The position numbers were made by a program, and so were the translations under genes. A stretch of DNA of 63,434 nt from Bacteroidales bacterium UBA2714 (GTDB taxonomy: Bacteria; Bacteroidota; Bacteroidia; Bacteroidales; P3). This document shows, in pieces, positions 34,772-43,361 of this stretch (position 1 is the stretch's first letter; each line of letters starts with the position of its first letter). The stretch is taken from positions 1 to 63,434 of the forward strand of contig DEKU01000069.1 in NCBI GenBank assembly GCA_002354035.1, written 5' to 3'. The notes beneath the pieces are model-generated. The model ran no database searches. It was not told where the DNA came from and saw nothing but the letters and a program-made list of their open reading frames with translations.

Positions 34772-36289
34772 ATGAAAAAATCGATCCTTTTCTGCATTAT
34801 GCTGCTGGCGGCAATGGCCACCTTTGCCACACCCGTGGGCAAAGCACGTGCCACCCGTGTTGCACAGAACGCCGTGGCTCTTTTCTGCGCCGAACTGCAC
34901 AACACCGACGCCAAGCAGCCTGTGGAGCTGACCCCCGTCTCTTTGGGGATGGAGCCCAAGCTCTACATCTTTAACTTTAGAAACAACGGCATTGAGGGCT
35001 TTATCATCGTCAGCGGCGACGACATGGCCGACCCCGTGCTGGCTTTCTCCGATGAGGGCATGCTTGACCTCAGCGGTACCTACAATGGCAGCACCCCTAC
35101 TGTCAAGAATCCCGCTTTCCTCGACCATCTATTGCGCTATATGGACCAGATTGACTATGGCCAGCAGACCAAGGCAACTGCCCCCGCCCATGTGGCCCTG
35201 AAATGGCAAAAACTGGAGAGTGGCAACACCGCGCCCAAGGGTGACTTTTACCACGACCGCATCAACAAACTCCTCTCCACCCGCTGGGATCAGTCCAAGC
35301 CCTACAACAACTATTGCCCAGGCAACTCCGTCACAGGATGTGTGGCCACAGCATTCGCACAGATAATGCGCGTGTGGAGCTATCCCGAACATGGCTTCGG
35401 CTACCACGCATACAATGGTGAAAACAACCCCGCCGCCTATCCCAACTGGCGATGGGGTGTGCTCGAAGCCGACTACGAGAACACCTACTATGACTGGGAA
35501 CACATGCCCGACTACCTGACCCTCAACAGCCCGGCCGAGGAGATTGACGCCGTCGCAAAACTCATGTTCCATGTGGGCGTGGCATTCGAGATGAAGTACA
35601 CACCCAACGGCAGCGGCAGCTGGTCGTTGCCCGAATATGCCATTTTCGACACCAGTCTCCACCTCGGGACTGAAAACAGTGCTCCCTATTGCTTGCACAA
35701 ATATTTTGGCTACAAATGTTCATACTCCGGTATGCGCGACTCCATCGGCGACGACACCCTCTGGATGACCATGATTTACAACAGTCTTTCCGCGGGCATG
35801 CCCGTCTACTATGCCGGGTGGGCCAAGGACGACAGCCCCGCCGGACACAGCGGCACCGAAGGCCACGCCTACGTCATCGACGGCTATTTCTCCGACGAGG
35901 TGGACTCCAACCTGTTCCACATCAACTGGGGCTGGGGCGGGACGGCCAATGCATATTTCAAGCTCGATGCCATGACCCCGAACGGAACCGACTTCACCCA
36001 ATGGCACGGAGCTGTGATAGGGATGGAACCCGACACCTCCTACCACGGTTATAACTACCTCGACATCCACACCACCGAGACACCCACACACCAGCTTTCG
36101 GTCCGCAACCACTCTATCGTGGCGCAAGGGGTGGCCGGACAGACCGTAGCCCTCTACGACGTCATGGGGCGGCGCCTTGCCTACCGTGCCGCCGAACAAG
36201 GCGACAGCTGGACAGTCCCCGCCAAACCGGGCATCTACATTGTCAGAATTGGCCAGCAGCCCGGGCAGAAAGTCATCGTACTCAAGTAG
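34772..36289 (+). CDS. C10 family cysteine protease with T9SS sorting domain
   Basis: A 505-residue secreted protease of the streptopain/interpain type. A signal peptide (MKKSILFCIMLLAAMATFA) leads into a propeptide inhibitor domain (Spi-like, about 25-145), then the catalytic domain with nucleophile in SVTGCVATAFAQIM, His in GHAYVIDGY and the conserved NWGWGG tryptophan motif. The last 80 residues (VAGQTVALYDVMGRRL ... PGIYIVRIG) form a type A T9SS C-terminal sorting domain ending in K. It should be exported by Sec, then carried across the outer membrane by the type IX system, whose PorP/SprF protein is encoded in this window. Confidence 0.92.
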   Translation: MKKSILFCIMLLAAMATFATPVGKARATRVAQNAVALFCAELHNTDAKQPVELTPVSLGMEPKLYIFNFRNNGIEGFIIVSGDDMADPVLAFSDEGMLDLSGTYNGSTPTVKNPAFLDHLLRYMDQIDYGQQTKATAPAHVALKWQKLESGNTAPKGDFYHDRINKLLSTRWDQSKPYNNYCPGNSVTGCVATAFAQIMRVWSYPEHGFGYHAYNGENNPAAYPNWRWGVLEADYENTYYDWEHMPDYLTLNSPAEEIDAVAKLMFHVGVAFEMKYTPNGSGSWSLPEYAIFDTSLHLGTENSAPYCLHKYFGYKCSYSGMRDSIGDDTLWMTMIYNSLSAGMPVYYAGWAKDDSPAGHSGTEGHAYVIDGYFSDEVDSNLFHINWGWGGTANAYFKLDAMTPNGTDFTQWHGAVIGMEPDTSYHGYNYLDIHTTETPTHQLSVRNHSIVAQGVAGQTVALYDVMGRRLAYRAAEQGDSWTVPAKPGIYIVRIGQQPGQKVIVLK

Positions 36290-36356
36290 CCGACACCATC
36301 TTTTCAATCATTATACAATACACGACTCATAAAACATAAAATAGAACTCAACAATT

Positions 36357-37811
36357 ATGAACAAAACACTCGAAAACCTCCAGCCCGCCGCAGTATGGCA
36401 ATACTTCGGCCAACTGATGAACATACCCCGACCCTCCAAGCATGAAGCCAAAGTCTCCGCCTTTCTGCAAGAATTCGGACGAGGCCTCGGCTACGAAACC
36501 CTTGCCGACGAGGTGGGCAACGTCCTAATCCGCAAGCCCGCCGCCCCCGGCTACGAGAACGCTCCCGGTGTCTGCCTCCAGGCCCACATGGACATGGTGT
36601 GCGAGAAGAACGGCGACAAGGAATTTGACTTCCTCACCCAACCCATCCAGGCCTACGTCGAAGACGGATGGCTGATAGGCGATGGCACCACCCTCGGTGC
36701 CGACGACGGCATAGGAGTGGCCGCCGCCATGGCCATCCTGGCCGACAAAAGCATCCAGCACGGCCCGCTGGAGTGTCTCTTCACGGTCGATGAAGAAACC
36801 GGCCTCACAGGCGCCGCCAACCTGCACACCGACTGGCTCAAGAGCAGCATCCTCCTCAACTTCGACGACGAGGACGAAGGCGAGTACTGCATCGGTTGCG
36901 CCGGTGGCATCGACACCACCGTGGCCATCGACTACACCACACGTCCCGTCCCCGCTGGCGAGAGTTCCTACCGCGTCAAAGTGTCCGGCCTGCAAGGCGG
37001 CCACAGCGGCGACGACATCAACCGCGGACGCGGCTGCGCCATCAAAATCCTCAACCGCATCCTGTGGAACGCCACCGAGCAGCACAAGATTGGCCTTGCC
37101 CGCATCGATGGCGGCAACCTCCGCAATGCCATCGCCCGCGAAGCTTGGGCCGACATCGTCGTGGCCCACGACCACGAGGAGGCCTTCAAGCAGATGGTAG
37201 ACAACTTTGCCAAACACATCTGCTTTGAGTTCCGCACCACCGAGCCTAACCTCCAGGTCACCCTCGAACCCATTGCCGAACCGGCCTGCCTCATCGACCG
37301 CCAGACACAGTACAACCTCCTCAACGCCCTCTACGCCTGTGCCCACGGGGTGCTGGCAATGAGCCGCGAAATAGAGAACTTTGTCGAAACTTCCACCAAC
37401 CTGGCCTCCGTCAAGATGGACGACCACCAAATCCATATCGCCACCAGCCAGCGCAGCTCTGTCGAGAGCGCCAAGCATGCGGCAGCTCAGAAGATTGAAG
37501 CCACCTTCCGCATGATCGGTGCACACGTCTCCCACGGCGACGGCTATCCCGGATGGACCCCCAACCCCGACAGCAAGGTGCTCAAGGTCGGCGTGGAGAC
37601 CTATAAGCGCATGTTCGGCCACGACCCCATCGTCCGCGCCATCCATGCCGGTCTCGAATGCGGCCTGATTGGCGAGAAGTTCCCCCACATGGACATGATC
37701 AGCTACGGCCCCACGCTGCGTGGTGTCCACGCTCCGGGCGAGAAAATCGAAATCCGCACCGTCCAGATGTTCTGGGACCTCACCTGTGAAATATTACGCA
37801 ACCTGAAATGA
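36357..37811 (+). CDS. pepD: Aminoacyl-histidine dipeptidase (M20 peptidase)
   Basis: A 484-residue cytosolic zinc dipeptidase of the PepD group, which splits Xaa-His and other dipeptides. The metal-site motifs are in order: LQAHMDMV (about residue 80), GADDGIGVAAAMAI (about 119-132) and the catalytic DEETGLTGA (about 147-155), with a C-terminal metal ligand region after IHAGLECG. Length is normal. Its stop overlaps the gpsA start as ATGA, so the two are coupled. Confidence 0.94.
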   Translation: MNKTLENLQPAAVWQYFGQLMNIPRPSKHEAKVSAFLQEFGRGLGYETLADEVGNVLIRKPAAPGYENAPGVCLQAHMDMVCEKNGDKEFDFLTQPIQAYVEDGWLIGDGTTLGADDGIGVAAAMAILADKSIQHGPLECLFTVDEETGLTGAANLHTDWLKSSILLNFDDEDEGEYCIGCAGGIDTTVAIDYTTRPVPAGESSYRVKVSGLQGGHSGDDINRGRGCAIKILNRILWNATEQHKIGLARIDGGNLRNAIAREAWADIVVAHDHEEAFKQMVDNFAKHICFEFRTTEPNLQVTLEPIAEPACLIDRQTQYNLLNALYACAHGVLAMSREIENFVETSTNLASVKMDDHQIHIATSQRSSVESAKHAAAQKIEATFRMIGAHVSHGDGYPGWTPNPDSKVLKVGVETYKRMFGHDPIVRAIHAGLECGLIGEKFPHMDMISYGPTLRGVHAPGEKIEIRTVQMFWDLTCEILRNLK

Positions 37812-38812
37812 TAGGAGTACTTGGAAGTGGCTCCTGGGCCACCGCTATCGTCAAAATGCTGCTCGAACAGCCCTCCGCACGTGTCTGCTGGTACGTGCGC
37901 GAACCCGACATCCGCAAAAGCCTCTCCTCCCATGGCCGCAATTTCCGCTACCTTGCCGAGGTCATCATCGACCCCTCGCGCATAGAGATATGCAGCCATC
38001 CCCAGGACGTGGTGGACCGCTGCGACATCATCTATCTCGTCATCCCCACTGCCTTCCTGCACAAAACCATGCTACAGATAAACCCCGACACCCTGCGCCG
38101 ACGCCAGTTCGTCTCCGCCATCAAAGGGTTTATCCCCGAGGCCGACATGATTGTCACCGACTACTTACAGAGCTACTACCATGTGCCCGAGAGCCAGCTG
38201 GCCATCGTCTCCGGCCCCACCCACGCCGAAGAGGTGGCCCGCGAGCGCCTCACCTTCATCACCGCCGCCAGCCTCAACCCCAACCTCACCAACACCGTCA
38301 TGCAGCACCTGCGCTGCCAGTACATCAACATCAACCCCTCCACCGACATACGCGGCATCCAGTACGCCACAGCACTCAAAAACATCTACGCCGTCGCCGC
38401 CGGTCTCTGCATCGGCATGGGCAGCGGCGACAACCTCATGGCCGTCCTCGTCAGCTACGCCATCGCCGAGATGCACGCCTTCCTCAAAACGATGGACACC
38501 GCCCCCAACCTGGCCATCACCCCCGAGAACATGCCGCCCTACGTCGGCGACCTCCTCGTCACCTGCTACTCCCAGCTCAGTCGCAACCGCACCTTCGGCA
38601 CCATGGTGGGCCGAGGCTACTCCGTCAAGACAGCCCAGCTCGAAATGCACATGATTGCCGAAGGCTACTACGCCGTCAACAGTCTTGAGAAACTGCGGCG
38701 CGCCAAAGGCATATCCATGCCCATAGCCCAAGCCGTCTACAAAGTCCTCTACGAAGGCGCACGCCCCGACGTGCTCCTCCGTGCCTGGCAGATATACCAC
38801 AAACAAGAATAA
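37808..38812 (+). CDS. gpsA: NAD(P)-dependent glycerol-3-phosphate dehydrogenase
   Basis: A 334-residue Rossmann-fold enzyme that reduces dihydroxyacetone phosphate to sn-glycerol 3-phosphate for phospholipid synthesis. The dinucleotide loop is GVLGSGSWATAIV at the N-terminus, the family segment VSGPTHAEEVA (usually SGPSFA-E-A) and the catalytic Lys in ATALKNIYAVAAG are present. Its ATG lies in the pepD stop. The acyltransferase at 30354 acts later in the same lipid route but is not adjacent. Confidence 0.93.
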   Translation: MIGVLGSGSWATAIVKMLLEQPSARVCWYVREPDIRKSLSSHGRNFRYLAEVIIDPSRIEICSHPQDVVDRCDIIYLVIPTAFLHKTMLQINPDTLRRRQFVSAIKGFIPEADMIVTDYLQSYYHVPESQLAIVSGPTHAEEVARERLTFITAASLNPNLTNTVMQHLRCQYININPSTDIRGIQYATALKNIYAVAAGLCIGMGSGDNLMAVLVSYAIAEMHAFLKTMDTAPNLAITPENMPPYVGDLLVTCYSQLSRNRTFGTMVGRGYSVKTAQLEMHMIAEGYYAVNSLEKLRRAKGISMPIAQAVYKVLYEGARPDVLLRAWQIYHKQE

Positions 38813-38838
38813 CACCCAACAATCACAAGCAAACAACA

Positions 38839-39345
38839 ATGACCCCCTTAGTCAGCATCATCATGGGCTCCACCTCCGACCTCCCCGTCATGGAGAAAGC
38901 CTGTCAGTTTTTTGAAGAGATGGCCATCCCCTTCGAGGTCAACGCCCTCTCCGCCCACCGCACCCCCGCCGAAGTCTCCGACTTTGCCCGTGGCGCCGCC
39001 GCACGAGGCATCCGTGTCATCATTGCCGGCGCCGGAATGGCCGCCGCCCTCCCCGGCGTAATCGCCGCCGAGACACCCCTGCCCGTCATCGGAGTCCCCA
39101 TCAAAGGCAGCACCCTTGAAGGCCTCGACGCCACCCTCGCCATCCTCCAGATGCCTCCGGGAATCCCCGTGGCCACAGTGGCCATCAACGGCGCGCAAAA
39201 CGCAGCCATCCTCGCCATGCAGATGCTCGCCCTCGCCGACCCCGACATCATGCAACGCCTCGTGGCCTACAAGGCTGGCCTTAAAAACAAAATTGTCAAA
39301 GCCAACCAGGAACTCTCCCAGCTACAGTACAAATACAAATGCTAA
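38839..39345 (+). CDS. purE: N5-carboxyaminoimidazole ribonucleotide mutase
   Basis: A 168-residue class I PurE, which moves the carboxylate of N5-CAIR to give CAIR in purine synthesis. Family motifs: GSTSDLPVM near the N-terminus, the catalytic-loop SAHRTP, and the active-site segment IAGAGMAAALPGVIA. It starts 26 bp after gpsA. Length is normal. purL lies upstream on the same strand, with protease, peptidase and gpsA genes between. Confidence 0.95.
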   Translation: MTPLVSIIMGSTSDLPVMEKACQFFEEMAIPFEVNALSAHRTPAEVSDFARGAAARGIRVIIAGAGMAAALPGVIAAETPLPVIGVPIKGSTLEGLDATLAILQMPPGIPVATVAINGAQNAAILAMQMLALADPDIMQRLVAYKAGLKNKIVKANQELSQLQYKYKC

Positions 39346-39351
39346 AACGCT

Positions 39352-39423
39352 AACACATTAACACATTCCCACATTAACGAGTTCCCACATTAACGCATTC
39401 CCACATTATCACATTAACACATT
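39352..39423. repeat. Nine tandem 8-bp repeats
   Basis: Units AACACATT, AACACATT, CCCACATT, AACGAGTT, CCCACATT, AACGCATT, CCCACATT, ATCACATT and AACACATT run without gaps and end five bases before the start of the deaminase gene at 39428. They fill nearly the whole purE-deaminase gap, in the 5' leader of the deaminase. Confidence 0.9.
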
Positions 39424-39427
39424 CTCC

Positions 39428-40456
39428 ATGATCACCATCGGCATCACAGGCACCCTCGGGGCCGGAAAAGGCACCATCGTCGACTACCTTCAGAAAGAAA
39501 AAGGATTCGACCACTACTCCGTCCGCGCCTTCCTTATCGACGAAATCAAACGGCGCGGTCTCGAAGTCAACCGCGACAGCATGACACTCGTGGGCAACGA
39601 CCTCCGCGCCGCCCACTCCCCCTCATGGATTGTCGAACAACTCTACGACCAAGCCCAAGCCTCGGGCCGCAACTGCATCATCGAAAGCATACGCACCCCC
39701 GGCGAAGTCGAGGCTCTCCGCGCCAAGCAGAACTTCTACCTCTTTGCCGTCGATGCCGACACCCGCGTGCGCTACGAGCGTGCAGTGCTGCGCGGCAGCG
39801 AGACCGACCACATCGACTACCAGACCTTCCTCGCCAACGAGCAGCGCGAAATGACCAGCGACGACCCCAACAAGCAAAACCTCCGCTATTGCATCGACCA
39901 CGCCGACTTCCGTTTCGACAACAACGGCTCCATCGACGACCTCAACCGCCAAGTGGAGCAAGTGCTGGGCCAAATCATGTACCGCAGGCCCTCGTGGGAC
40001 GAATACTTCATGGAACTGGCCAACACCGCCTCCAAACGAGCCACCTGCGACCGTGGACGCTCCGGCTGCGTCATCGTCAAAGACCGCCAGCTGCTGGTCA
40101 CCGGCTATGTCGGCTCGCCCTCGGGCCTACCCCACTGCGACGAGGTGGGACACCTCTTCCGCAAAACCATCGAGGCCGACGGCCGCATCACCACCCACTG
40201 CGTCCGCACCGTCCATGCCGAGCAAAACGCCATCTGCCAGGCAGCCCGCCGTGGCATAGCCCTCGACGGCGCCACCCTCTACTGCCGCATGACCCCCTGC
40301 CGCACCTGCGCCATGCTTATCATCAACTGTGGCATCAAGCGCGTGGTCTGTGAGCGCAAGTACCACGCCGGGGCCGAGAGCGAAGAACTCTTCCGTCAAG
40401 CCGGCGTAGCTATTGAATTCTTCCACGACGAAGTGCAGCAATATGCCAACCAGTAA
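39428..40456 (+). CDS. P-loop kinase-like / deoxycytidylate deaminase fusion
   Basis: A 342-residue two-domain protein. Residues 1-185 are a nucleotide-kinase-like P-loop domain (Walker A GITGTLGAGKGT, residues 5-16; IIESIRTPGE as the base-recognition region). Residues about 190-340 are a zinc-dependent cytidine-type deaminase with HAEQNA (His ligand and Glu base) and PCRTCAM (two Cys ligands). The C-terminal half fits dCMP deaminase, which makes dUMP for thymidylate synthesis. The same domain order is known in yeast Dcd1-like enzymes and in the anti-phage deaminase AvcD. Which of these it resembles more cannot be settled by eye; the 8-bp repeats in its leader are unexplained. Confidence 0.85.
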   Translation: MITIGITGTLGAGKGTIVDYLQKEKGFDHYSVRAFLIDEIKRRGLEVNRDSMTLVGNDLRAAHSPSWIVEQLYDQAQASGRNCIIESIRTPGEVEALRAKQNFYLFAVDADTRVRYERAVLRGSETDHIDYQTFLANEQREMTSDDPNKQNLRYCIDHADFRFDNNGSIDDLNRQVEQVLGQIMYRRPSWDEYFMELANTASKRATCDRGRSGCVIVKDRQLLVTGYVGSPSGLPHCDEVGHLFRKTIEADGRITTHCVRTVHAEQNAICQAARRGIALDGATLYCRMTPCRTCAMLIINCGIKRVVCERKYHAGAESEELFRQAGVAIEFFHDEVQQYANQ

Positions 40457-40607
40457 AGCCGTCACGCCAAGTACACTCCCCGACCCCGACCTTCAACCCA
40501 CACAGCTGCACCATTCTTTGTGACAAACACTCAGACCCAAACAGCGAGATAGAACGGAAGAATACACGACGGCCGCGGATAAGTTGACAGCAGCACCAAG
40601 ACTGTAA

Positions 40608-40646
40608 AAACACAGCGCGGAGACTGGCCGAACCAGTCCCCGCGCT
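40608..40646 (-). terminator. Terminator after the GlsB-like gene
   Basis: AGCGCGG(A)GACTGG and CCAGTC(C)CCGCGCT form a 14-bp stem with one mismatch (40614-40646); on the minus strand GTG and five T residues follow. The 235-bp gap 40457-40691 holds nothing else that I can see. Confidence 0.6.
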
Positions 40647-40691
40647 ACAATTTAGTCTTATCAGTCCTGACAGGAAAGAGCTGTTCGCGGT

Positions 40692-40934
40692 CTACTTCTT
40701 AATCAACGACACCAGCCAGAGCAGCAGGCACGAGCCAATGACCGACGTGACAAGGGCGCCCACAAACGTGTCGCCCCAGTGGATGCCGAGCCACGAAAGC
40801 ACATTGCCGCCCAAAAAACCACCGACCACACCCACAAGCAGGTTGACCAAAAAACCGAAACCAGAACCTTTCAACAGCTTACCGGCGAGAAAGCCCGCCA
40901 AAGCTCCAATAATGATACTTACAATGATACTCAT
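40692..40934 (-). CDS. GlsB/YeaQ/YmgE family stress-response membrane protein
   Basis: An 80-residue inner-membrane protein with three hydrophobic helices, a glycine-rich first helix (IIIGALAGFLAGKLLKGSGFG), a second FLVNLLVGVVGGFLGGNVL and a last TSVIGSCLLLWLVSLIKK. This is the transglycosylase-associated/GlsB family pattern at its normal length. Members are induced by stress; the molecular role is unknown. Confidence 0.92.
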   Translation of the reverse strand: MSIIVSIIIGALAGFLAGKLLKGSGFGFLVNLLVGVVGGFLGGNVLSWLGIHWGDTFVGALVTSVIGSCLLLWLVSLIKK

Positions 40935-41277
40935 AATAGCAATTGCGTTTAATGTTTACTTAAGAATAACGCCGCGGGTGGCAAAAAATTGCCCACCCCA
41001 CAGACAATCCGCACCATCACCTCCAGGCGCCAGCATGACCCTCTTGTCAGACAGGGTGCAAACAGGCAGTTAGTCCAATATATGACTGCATTATGTTTTA
41101 TTCTTTGTCTACACTTCTCCTGTTTCAGTTAAATAAAAGGTAGAATAAAGCTTGGAGAAGTATCGGGGAAGGAGCGAAGGCAGAACGACCGTGGGGTGGA
41201 ATCAAGGACATCCATTCCCCGGCAGATGTCGGGGACAATACGGGTCGTCGGCCGAGAATGGACGGCACAGACGAGGC
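40935..41277. other. Intergenic stretch without a gene
   Basis: Between the GlsB-like gene and the LytTR gene (both minus strand). Apart from a short palindrome (CCCCG / CGGGG, 41217-41234) I see no gene, RNA or repeat, and no consensus promoter for the GlsB-like gene. Confidence 0.5.
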
Positions 41278-42150
41278 TTAATTGGCAAACTGTTGCACCA
41301 CCTCTTGGGCGTAGGTCTTGGATACGGGGATAAGACGTTCGCAATAAGAGATTTCCAGCACCAAGCCGTCTTTCTCCTTGCGCATGTAGCGCACGTTGGC
41401 CAGATTGACCAGGAAGCCGCGGTGGCAGCGCACCATGCCCTGCGACGAGAAAGTCTCGGCTATGTTTTTGAGGGAGTTGTGTAGCACGAGCGAATCCTCT
41501 TTGTCGGCACTGATATAATGGATTACGGTGTAGTTGTCGGCCGCTTCGATATAGAGGACGTTGCTGCGTTTGGTGACAAAGACCAGCCGCCCTCCCTTGT
41601 CGTAGAACTGTAGCACATCGTCGCGGCCGGAGTCGATGGCGCTGGAGTGGTTTTCAAGCAGTTGATTGGTGAGCGACGCGATTTCGATGCGTTTCTGCTG
41701 GAGAAGGAACACCAATGCTGTGACGATGTAGGGCATGGCGAGCAGCACGATTATATCGACTGTCACACGGCCCACAAGCACTGGAAGTATGAGGTTTTCG
41801 TCTTGGTTGATAGACCATGCGACGGCAGAAATGGAGGCCACCAGCACCAGAAACTCTACTCCAACCCAGATGAAGTAGTGCTGTAGCCTCATGTCGACCC
41901 GTTTCTGCGCGAGGAAGAGGAAGCGCCGACTGACGCCGAACACCAACAGACCGATGGCCACCAGAATGAGAGAATAGAACCGATAGTTGAGGAGCCGCAG
42001 GACCGGAGGGGGATTTAACAGACCGAGGGGCCTATATACAACGACAAAAAAGGCACAAAAAAAGAGTACCAGAGCAAAGAAAAGAACAATGGTCTTTTTT
42101 TGCGTGAGGAACTTCGGAATATATAATTTTAACTGATTTACGAGGGTCAT
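41278..42150 (-). CDS. Membrane-anchored LytTR transcription regulator
   Basis: A 290-residue protein with four predicted membrane helices in residues about 18-165 (IVLFFALVLFFCAFFVVVY; FYSLILVAIGLLVFG; FIWVGVEFLVLVASISAV; IIVLLAMPYIVTALVFLL), a short linker helix, and a C-terminal LytTR DNA-binding domain (about 185-288) with the typical NVLYIEAADNYTVIHY and VRCHRGFLVNLANVRYM. It has no receiver domain, so the signal would be sensed in the membrane. Just upstream lie three 20-bp direct repeats, probably its own binding sites. A paralogue is at 60997-61842. Confidence 0.88.
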   Translation of the reverse strand: MTLVNQLKLYIPKFLTQKKTIVLFFALVLFFCAFFVVVYRPLGLLNPPPVLRLLNYRFYSLILVAIGLLVFGVSRRFLFLAQKRVDMRLQHYFIWVGVEFLVLVASISAVAWSINQDENLILPVLVGRVTVDIIVLLAMPYIVTALVFLLQQKRIEIASLTNQLLENHSSAIDSGRDDVLQFYDKGGRLVFVTKRSNVLYIEAADNYTVIHYISADKEDSLVLHNSLKNIAETFSSQGMVRCHRGFLVNLANVRYMRKEKDGLVLEISYCERLIPVSKTYAQEVVQQFAN

Positions 42151-42170
42151 TGTGCTTGTGTATTTAACAA

Positions 42171-42230
42171 ATTTCGCCCATTATATGACGATTTCGCCCA
42201 CTATAACGAGACTTGGCCAACTAAATTGTG
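42171..42230. promoter_or_regulatory. Three 20-bp direct repeats upstream of lytTR (probable LytTR binding sites)
   Basis: ATTTCGCCCATTATATGACG (42171-42190), ATTTCGCCCACTATAACGAG (42191-42210) and a diverged ACTTGGCCAACTAAATTGTG (42211-42230) abut head to tail. Two helical turns per unit fits LytTR proteins, which bind direct repeats on one DNA face. The array starts 21 bp from the lytTR start and points to autoregulation. The divergent fabH cluster (42348) could also respond. Confidence 0.7.
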
Positions 42231-42347
42231 TGGTAGGCTGAATTTAACATTCAGGTATGGAAGTTTCGTTGTTTCTTTGCACTCCGATTTTGAAATATAA
42301 TGAGGGTGAATTATGCCCTCACAAAAAAGAAATAAAGCTCTACTGAA

Positions 42348-43298
42348 ATGAAAATTATTGGAACTGGAAGCGCTCTGCCCAAAAAGGTTGTGACGAACGA
42401 CATGCTGACAGAGTTCTTCGACACCAGCGACGAGTGGATTCGCACCCGCACGGGCATTGAGACTCGTCGCATCATCACTGACGAAAGTTTACTCGAATTA
42501 GCCATTACCGCCTCCAACCGCGCGCTGGAGGCATCGGGACTGAAAGCCCAAGACCTCGACTACATAATTTGTTCGAATGTGAACAATAATTATGTGTACC
42601 CCTCGATGAGCTGCATGGTGCAGGGGGCTATCGGAGCCACATGTCCTTGCTTTGACATCAGGATAGCCTGTGCCGGATTCGTCTATGCGATGGACTTGGC
42701 AGACTCGTTCCTCAAAACCGGACGCGCCACGAGAATACTGGTGCTGGCTGCCGAGGAGCCTACGCGGTTCTGCAACTGGGCTCAACGCGAGACGAGCGTG
42801 CTGTTTGGCGACGGCGCCGCCGCCGCAATAGTGGAGGACAGCGACGGCTATATGGGTGCACGGATGACCACGACCAGCAATACCGAAGTGCTGTTTCAGC
42901 GCAAACGGCTGGAGCCAACCCCCTTCGAGGTTGAAGGCAAATACCTCGACCACCCCATGGTGATGAACGGCCGCGAGGTGTTCCGCATGGCGGTGAGCAG
43001 CTGTTCGAGCGAGATCAGCAGTCTGCTGAACGATGCCGGTTACAAGGTGGAGGACATCAAATTCTTTATTCTTCACCAGGCCAATTTGCGCATCATCAAA
43101 GGGATTGAGCAATATCTGGGTGGAATCCCCGAACAATATCCCACTACGGTGCAGAAATACGGCAACACCTCGTCGGCCAGCATTCCCATCCTGCTGGACG
43201 AGTTGGTGAGAGCAAACAAGATAGAACGCGGCGACTTGATTGTGATGAGCGGGTTCGGCTCGGGATTCACCACGGGTTCGCTGCTGATGAGATATTAA
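42348..43298 (+). CDS. fabH: 3-oxoacyl-ACP synthase III (KAS III)
   Basis: A 316-residue thiolase-fold condensing enzyme that joins an acyl-CoA primer to malonyl-ACP. The catalytic triad is visible: Cys in DIRIACAGFVYA (about residue 111), His in FILHQANLRI and Asn in YGNTSSASIP. The DTSDEWIRTRTGIETRRI segment near the N-terminus is a FabH hallmark. It opens an eight-gene run (fabH-F-Z-G-D, etfB-A, acyl-CoA dehydrogenase). A weak -7 box (TTTCTTTG, 42272-42279) precedes it, and the LytTR repeat array is 118 bp upstream. Confidence 0.94.
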   Translation: MKIIGTGSALPKKVVTNDMLTEFFDTSDEWIRTRTGIETRRIITDESLLELAITASNRALEASGLKAQDLDYIICSNVNNNYVYPSMSCMVQGAIGATCPCFDIRIACAGFVYAMDLADSFLKTGRATRILVLAAEEPTRFCNWAQRETSVLFGDGAAAAIVEDSDGYMGARMTTTSNTEVLFQRKRLEPTPFEVEGKYLDHPMVMNGREVFRMAVSSCSSEISSLLNDAGYKVEDIKFFILHQANLRIIKGIEQYLGGIPEQYPTTVQKYGNTSSASIPILLDELVRANKIERGDLIVMSGFGSGFTTGSLLMRY

Positions 43299-43307
43299 CA
43301 GAGCGCG

Positions 43308-43323
43308 CGGGCAGGGATGCCCG
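43308..43323 (+). other. Intercistronic hairpin fabH-fabF
   Basis: CGGGCA / TGCCCG, a perfect 6-bp stem with a GGGA loop, in the 63-bp gap between fabH and fabF; no T tract, so not a simple terminator. Confidence 0.5.
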
Positions 43324-43361
43324 GCAAAAGTATTATTAACCAATTAAAAACAAGAAACAAG

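Noticed and set aside
41044..41277. Small RNA in the gap before the lytTR gene stop
   Set aside because: Only one weak palindrome is present, with no promoter and no terminator to define a transcript.
43299..43361. A missing acyl carrier protein gene between fabH and fabF
   Set aside because: The gap is 63 bp and holds only a hairpin; no DSL-type ACP sequence was found in the cluster in any frame.
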